A stretch of 6,889 nucleotides of DNA. Source: Giesbergeria sp. (GTDB lineage: Bacteria > Pseudomonadota > Gammaproteobacteria > Burkholderiales > Burkholderiaceae_C). Numbering within the stretch: the first letter of the stretch is position 1; every line of letters begins with the position of its first letter. A model generated the notes under the pieces. It was not told where the DNA came from and searched no databases. It saw only the letters and a program-made list of their open reading frames with translations. The stretch spans positions 1-6,889 of the forward strand of contig JAGOCN010000090.1 of NCBI GenBank assembly GCA_017998735.1, given 5' to 3'. A program made the position numbers and the translations under genes. This document shows positions 6,296 to 6,889 of the stretch, piece by piece.

Positions 6296-6889
6296 TCAGT
6301 CGCGTGTGACGCGCAGCACTTCTTCGCGGCTGGTGATGCCCTGGGCAATCAGGCGCTCGCCGTCGTCGCGCATCAGCTGCATGCCGTCGGCCAGGGCAGC
6401 AGCGCGGATGTCGGCCTCAGGAGCCTGGTTGTGGATTTGCGCGCGGATGGCGTCGGTGGTGGTCAGCAGTTCAAACACCCCCGTGCGGCCCTGGTAGCCG
6501 GTCTGGCCGCAGGCCTCGCACCCGCTGCCGTGGCAGGCCGGGCAAAAGCGGCGCACCAGCCGCTGGGCCAGCACGCCGAGCAGCGAGCTGCTGAGCAAAA
6601 ACGGCTCCACCCCCATGTCGGTCAGGCGCGTGACGGCGCTGGCAGCGTCGTTGGTGTGCAGCGTGGCCAGCACCAGGTGGCCGGTGAGCGACGCCTGGAT
6701 GGCGATCTGCGCGGTTTCAAAGTCGCGGATTTCGCCAATCATGATGATGTCCGGGTCCTGGCGCAGGATGGCGCGCAGCGCCTTGGCGAACGTCAGGTCG
6801 ATCTTGCTGTTGACCTGCGTCTGGCCGACGCCCGCCAGCTCGTACTCGATCGGGTCTTCCACCGTCATGATGTTGTTGCGCTGCGTGTC
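6296..6889 (-). CDS. gspE: Type II secretion ATPase GspE, C-terminal part
   Basis: The frame enters at the right edge and ends with TGA at 6298-6296, giving about 197 residues of the C-terminal ATPase domain. The order is [18 protein letters not shown], then [15 protein letters not shown] (Walker B region), [14 protein letters not shown] (His box), and the four-cysteine zinc motif [12 protein letters not shown] followed by [12 protein letters not shown]. The Walker A loop lies outside the window. GspE is the cytoplasmic hexameric motor that drives the type II secretion pseudopilus. The sequence fits GspE better than the pilus motor PilB ([32 protein letters not shown]). Nothing resembling gspF follows. 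A terminator and a 360-bp gap separate it from an unrelated receptor gene, so it is the last gene of its unit. Confidence 0.92.
   Translation of the reverse strand, partial: DTQRNNIMTVEDPIEYELAGVGQTQVNSKIDLTFAKALRAILRQDPDIIMIGEIRDFETAQIAIQASLTGHLVLATLHTNDAASAVTRLTDMGVEPFLLSSSLLGVLAQRLVRRFCPACHGSGCEACGQTGYQGRTGVFELLTTTDAIRAQIHNQAPEADIRAAALADGMQLMRDDGERLIAQGITSREEVLRVTRD

Overview
This is a GC-rich stretch in which every supportable gene lies on the minus strand. The base composition, the lineage-typical TonB receptor, DUF4331 and GspE proteins, and a Comamonadaceae-style dispersed intergenic repeat suggest a betaproteobacterium of the Burkholderiales, probably Comamonadaceae. That placement is an inference from sequence style and was not checked against a database.

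Reading in the direction of transcription (right to left), the layout is as follows. 6889-6296 is the C-terminal part of a type II secretion ATPase (GspE), closed by a hairpin terminator. 6295-5936 is a 360-bp gap holding one copy of a dispersed repeat. 5935-3685 is a TonB-dependent outer-membrane receptor gene split by a 99-bp insertion with 17-bp terminal inverted repeats and a CTAA target duplication, a non-autonomous (MITE-like) element of IS5 type. 3684-3209 is a 475-bp gap with a second copy of the repeat and a candidate promoter. 3208-1673 is an intact secreted DUF4331 protein. 1644-1366 is a 92-residue lipoprotein 28 bp downstream, almost certainly in the same operon and followed by a strong intrinsic terminator. 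1365-977 is a gap with a third repeat copy and a 4 x 8-bp tandem repeat. 976-1 is the N-terminal part of an exported TPR-type protein that leaves the window.

Functionally, receptor, DUF4331 protein, lipoprotein and TPR protein all carry export signals and so form an envelope-facing group. Their shared role is unknown. A single transcription unit is supported only for DUF4331 plus the lipoprotein. The receptor is probably inactive in this isolate: removing the 99-bp element plus one CTAA restores a continuous 715-codon frame exactly.

The most notable signals are the precisely delimited MITE-like insertion and the three related copies of the intergenic repeat, one in each of the three large gaps.
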